Part shown: positions 27,590 through 27,922 of the stretch, piece by piece
Numbering within the stretch: the stretch's first letter is position 1
Layout of the letters: each line of letters opens with the position of its first letter
Source: Nemertoderma westbladi
Taxonomy: Eukaryota; Xenacoelomorpha; Nemertodermatida; Nemertodermatidae
Reading direction: 5' to 3'
Assembly (NCBI GenBank): GCA_032718475.1
Contig: JAUCBJ010002065.1
Span: forward strand, 1-27,922
Length of the DNA stretch: 27,922 nt
Program-made: the position numbers and the translations under genes
The notes under the pieces: model-generated
The model's input: only the letters and a program-made list of their open reading frames with translations
The model's database searches: none
What the model was told of the DNA's origin: nothing

Positions 27590-27922
27590 GGGAGGATCTG
27601 TGGAGGGTGTGGGAGACAGGATGAAAGGTACAGGAGGATCTGTGGAGGGTGTGGGAGACGGAGTGGGAAGTACAGGACAGGTGGATCTGTTGAGGGTGTG
27701 TGAGACTGAGTGGGAGCTATGGGAGGATCTGTGGAGGGTGTGGGAGACGGAATGGGAAGTACAGGAGGATCTGTGGAGGGTGTGGGAGACAGGGTGAGAA
27801 GTACAGGAGGATCTGTGGAGGGTGTGGGAGACGGAGTGGGAAGTACAGGAGGATCTGTGGAGGGTGTGGGAGACAGGGTGAGAAGTACAGGAGGATCTGA
27901 TGAGGGTGGGGAAGATGGAGTG
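27590..27922 (+). repeat. Second 42-bp minisatellite, cut by the window end
   Basis: About eight copies of a unit beginning GGAGGATCTGTGGAGGGTGT and ending GAGTGGGAAGTACA, running off the right edge. One + frame gives EDLWRVWETEWEVQ per unit. The unit has the same length as its neighbour array and similar composition and word order, so the two may be divergent derivatives of one ancestor. A 40-bp transitional stretch (27551-27589) separates them. Confidence 0.9.

Overview
The window is nuclear DNA from an intron-bearing animal. The evidence is GT-AG introns, decayed LINE-type retrotransposons and one recognisable metazoan gene. The two LINE remnants and the style of the repeats suggest a marine invertebrate, but I cannot name a phylum.

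The only gene I can support is on the + strand. It is the homologue of CHAF1A, the large (p150) subunit of the histone chaperone CAF-1, assembled from nine exons between about 5036 and 22995. The splice phases of all nine exons chain without a break: from the first complete codon at 5038 the joined exons give 943 codons including the stop. In order they encode an N-terminal segment resembling the first PCNA-binding region, a linker, a long exon built on a 14-residue tandem repeat, the charged KER helix, a second PIP-like motif and linker, the LLQF...RRPAY.GTW block, the acidic (ED) block ending GFFVPHGYLS, a conserved segment, and the start of the C-terminal winged helix. The initiator exon was not found. 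The last exon stops early in the winged-helix region.

Layout: 1-1130, no gene seen; 1131-1283, a small three-copy repeat; 1285-2160 and 2320-4830, two decayed minus-strand non-LTR retrotransposons immediately 5' of the gene; 5036-22995, the CHAF1A homologue; 23169-24180, a 17-bp satellite just after the stop codon; 24181-25973, AT-rich sequence with a composite palindrome and a spaced GTCCCA/GTAACA motif; 25974-27922, two neighbouring 42-bp arrays, the second running off the end.

The striking property is tandem repetition. Ten arrays of mostly unrelated units (17, 20, 22, 28, 28, about 67, about 20-24, and three of 42 bp) add up to about 13.9 kb, roughly half the window. One is inside coding sequence. 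One is made of copies of a splice-acceptor module and ends at an exon boundary. One is G-rich on the transcribed-sense strand. One appears to have grown from an element also present as scattered single copies. Several show higher-order duplications. Nearly all other long open frames here are by-products of stop-free repeat units.
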